Shown here piece after piece: positions 62,503 through 64,000 of a stretch of DNA of 64,000 nucleotides (position 1 is the first letter of the stretch; every line of letters starts with the position of its first letter). This DNA is from CALDOK01 sp964481655. Lineage in GTDB: Bacteria > Myxococcota_A > UBA796 > JAFGLY01. Under the pieces are notes generated by a model, which saw only the letters and a program-made list of their open reading frames with translations, was not told the DNA's origin and ran no database searches. Made by a program: the position numbers and the translations under genes. The stretch covers positions 1 through 64,000 of the forward strand of contig CAYZVO010000014.1 of NCBI GenBank assembly GCA_964481655.1, given 5' to 3'.

Positions 62503-62973
62503 ATGGAACGCGCCCTCGACCGAATCGACTTCGCCATCCTCGACGCCCTGCAGCACAATGCTCGGCTGTCCAACAAGGAGCTGGCCGCCAAGGTCGGTCT
62601 CGCGCCGTCGAGCTGCCTCGAGCGGGTGCGCCGCTTGGTGCGGGACGGCCGCCTCCGCGGCTTCCACGCCGACGTGCCTCCGGACGTGCTCGGCATCGGG
62701 ATGCAGGCCATGATCGCGGTGCGCCTGCGGGTGCATGCCCGGGCCACCTTCGACAGCTTCCGCGAGCACGTCTTCGCCCTGCCCGAGGTCGTGGCCGCCT
62801 ACCAGCTGGCCGGCAAAGACGACTTCCTGGTGCACGTGGCCGTGCGCGACACCGACCACCTGCGGGAGCTGGCCATGGACGGGTTCACATCCCGCCCTGA
62901 GGTCGAGCACATGGAGACGGCGCTGATCTTCGATCACCACCGGGCCCCGGTGCTCCCGCGCTACACTCGCTGA
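62503..62973 (+). CDS. Lrp/AsnC-family transcriptional regulator
   Basis: A 156-residue regulator: an N-terminal winged HTH (LDRIDFAILDALQHNARLSN, then ELAAKVGLAPSSCLERVRRL) and a C-terminal RAM effector domain (VVAAYQLAGKDDFLVHVAV). The ATG at 62503 is preferred because GGAAG lies 7 bases upstream; an upstream ATG at 62488 has no ribosome site. It is divergent from the ThrE-type exporter and so probably controls it, likely in response to threonine or a branched-chain amino acid. Confidence 0.9.
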   Translation: MERALDRIDFAILDALQHNARLSNKELAAKVGLAPSSCLERVRRLVRDGRLRGFHADVPPDVLGIGMQAMIAVRLRVHARATFDSFREHVFALPEVVAAYQLAGKDDFLVHVAVRDTDHLRELAMDGFTSRPEVEHMETALIFDHHRAPVLPRYTR

Positions 62974-62985
62974 AGGAGGCCCTCG

Positions 62986-63732
62986 ATGATCCATCCTCGC
63001 GCCCTCGTCGCCATGCTCGCGCTGCTGCCCACCACCGTCCAGGCCGATGCCGTCGACCCCCACTCCGTACAGGACTGGGTGCCCTGGCAGGATCAGCCCA
63101 TCGACGTGCCGGAGCTGGGCCCCTTCGACGGCCCGGCTCTCGAGGACCAGGAGGCCATCAAGCGCGAGGTCGGGCTCGCGCTGTTGGCCTACGAGAACAG
63201 CCTCCACTTCTGCCGTGGGGAGACCGCCCTCGACATCGCCCCCGCCGGGAGCTGGACCATCGGGTTCTTCATCGAGCAGAGCGGCCGCACCAGCGGGGTG
63301 GTCGTCAACGGTGAGGCCAGGCCCACGGTGGCCACGGATGAGTGCATCCAGGCCACGGTCCTGGCGTGGAGGTTCCCGCTGTTGGCTGCGCCCCAGAAGC
63401 TCGAGCGCACCTGGTCCTTCGGGGCCCGGCCGGTCGCGGGTTCGCCGCTTCCCACGGCCCAGGCCACCCAGCTCGTCCAGGACGCGATCTACGACAGCCG
63501 CAAGGCCAAGCGCTGCTTCGTGGACTACCAGCAGGCCACCGGCAAGCTCCCCAAGCTGGCCACGCTGCGCTTCACGCTGCAGGTCGATGGTACGCCCACC
63601 GAGGTGTCCCTCGATGAGCGCAAGCTGCAGAAGAGCGAGCTGTCCGGGTGTCTGGAGGACATGCTCGGCTCGCTGACGCTGCCGGAGCTCCAGGAGGGTC
63701 CCCAGGTGTTCGTCTTCCCGTTCGAATTCTAG
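62986..63732 (+). CDS. Exported protein with two AgmX/PglI C-terminal-type domains
   Basis: A 248-residue exported protein (signal peptide MIHPRALVAMLALLPTTVQA). Two similar units, about residues 65-135 and 165-248, share the pattern of conserved Cys, a GxIxxC-like opening (CRGETALDIAP; CFVDYQQATGKLPKL), a central beta strand and a closing C-x-x-(A/M) before the final strand. This is the layout of the AgmX/PglI C-terminal domain, a TonB_C-like periplasmic fold known from myxobacterial motility and surface proteins. The function is unknown. A perfect AAGGAGG precedes the start, and it follows the Lrp gene by 12 bases. Confidence 0.7.
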   Translation: MIHPRALVAMLALLPTTVQADAVDPHSVQDWVPWQDQPIDVPELGPFDGPALEDQEAIKREVGLALLAYENSLHFCRGETALDIAPAGSWTIGFFIEQSGRTSGVVVNGEARPTVATDECIQATVLAWRFPLLAAPQKLERTWSFGARPVAGSPLPTAQATQLVQDAIYDSRKAKRCFVDYQQATGKLPKLATLRFTLQVDGTPTEVSLDERKLQKSELSGCLEDMLGSLTLPELQEGPQVFVFPFEF

Positions 63733-63814
63733 GCTGCGAGTCGGGACCCGCTCACAAACTCGGTGGACCTCCATGGTCTCCGCCGCGCTACACTGCCTGA
63801 CCGGAGGTGATGCC

Positions 63815-64000
63815 ATGCGCGAAGCCCGCCTGATGTTGCTGACCTGTGAAGCCGCCCGGCCGTTCGCCGAGCGGGTCGCCAAAGTGCTCGACCGCCCGCT
63901 GGTCAAGACCGACGAGACCTGGTTCGCCTGCGGTGAGGGCAAGCTCTCCATCCGCGAGCACGTGCGCCGGGGCGATCTCTACGTCTTCCAGTCCATCGTC
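63815..64000 (+). CDS. prs: Ribose-phosphate pyrophosphokinase, N-terminal part (3' truncated)
   Basis: The first 62 residues run off the window. MLLTCEAARPFAERVAKVLD followed by WFACGEGKLSIREHVRRGDLYVFQSIV fits the N-terminal domain of PRPP synthetase, where the R-G-x-D-x-Y-V-F-Q segment is highly conserved. It makes 5-phosphoribosyl diphosphate for nucleotide and amino-acid synthesis. GGAGGTGA precedes the ATG. Confidence 0.7.
   Translation, partial: MREARLMLLTCEAARPFAERVAKVLDRPLVKTDETWFACGEGKLSIREHVRRGDLYVFQSIV

Overview
The window is very GC-rich double-stranded bacterial DNA (GC judged by eye). It is packed with genes that often overlap by 1 or 4 bases. The gene content suggests Myxococcota or a close deltaproteobacterial relative: secreted proteins with MopE-type Asp-rich metal-binding repeats, a surface protein ending in a Cys-Gly-Cys-Gly / hydrophobic helix / Arg-rich tail like MYXO-CTERM, an AgmX/PglI-type C-terminal domain, a TonB-domain-bearing TonB-dependent receptor, PilZ and GGDEF proteins, and lipoproteins with DTG-rich tails. 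A 10-base N gap at 44495-44504 and two stretches of pure G/C homopolymer (40876-41006 and about 44409-44550) mark this as a draft, probably metagenome-derived, assembly. Genes touching those places look damaged.

Layout. 1-11.4 kb: end of a metallophosphoesterase, a hybrid histidine kinase, an SGNH hydrolase, a stop-interrupted GT-C-like membrane protein, a MopE/beta-helix lipoprotein, and an operon with two tandem paralogous polytopic membrane proteins. 11.4-15.2 kb: a gingipain-like (C25) lipoprotein, a B12-binding radical SAM protein, a 51-residue small protein and a Y1 (REP-associated-type) transposase next to tandem palindromic repeats. 15.6-47.5 kb: a large aryl-polyene-type (flexirubin head-group-like) biosynthetic cluster. 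47.5-64 kb: mostly ordinary genes, including a glycine-rich membrane protein, TatD, a diguanylate cyclase, an NRDE protein, a phosphotransacylase-acyl kinase fusion, MscS, methionine aminopeptidase, an FHA-like protein, a threonine dehydratase/ThrE/Lrp group and the start of a PRPP synthetase.

How the cluster could work (inference from families). A tyrosine-ammonia-lyase-like enzyme (44608) makes an aryl acrylic acid. A PaaK-like ligase (46176) activates it, and two acyl carrier proteins (25571, 31751) carry the chain. Four ketosynthases (26762, 29921, 35782, 39836) and two degenerate ketosynthase-like partners (34937, 41002) elongate it. FabG (25995) and a FabZ-like dehydratase (29475) leave conjugated double bonds. 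A CrtI-like FAD enzyme (27973) may desaturate or isomerise the polyene, a methyltransferase (36894) may decorate the aryl ring, and a 4HBT thioesterase (41424), PlsC (37556) and a GT2-LpxL fusion (20661) may attach the chain to a lipid. LolA-like, MMPL and DUF3261-like proteins (15587-20671) would move the product to the outer membrane. Unusual additions are an Ntn-hydrolase domain fused to the MMPL exporter and a TonB-domain/TonB-receptor fusion embedded in the ketosynthase operon.

Non-coding structure is also notable: a roughly 200-bp nested inverted repeat at 44.1-44.3 kb, a possibly related repeat cluster at 57.5-57.65 kb, palindromic tandem repeats at 15.3-15.5 kb, and several perfect dyads in front of regulatory genes. 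I saw no tRNA, rRNA or CRISPR array.
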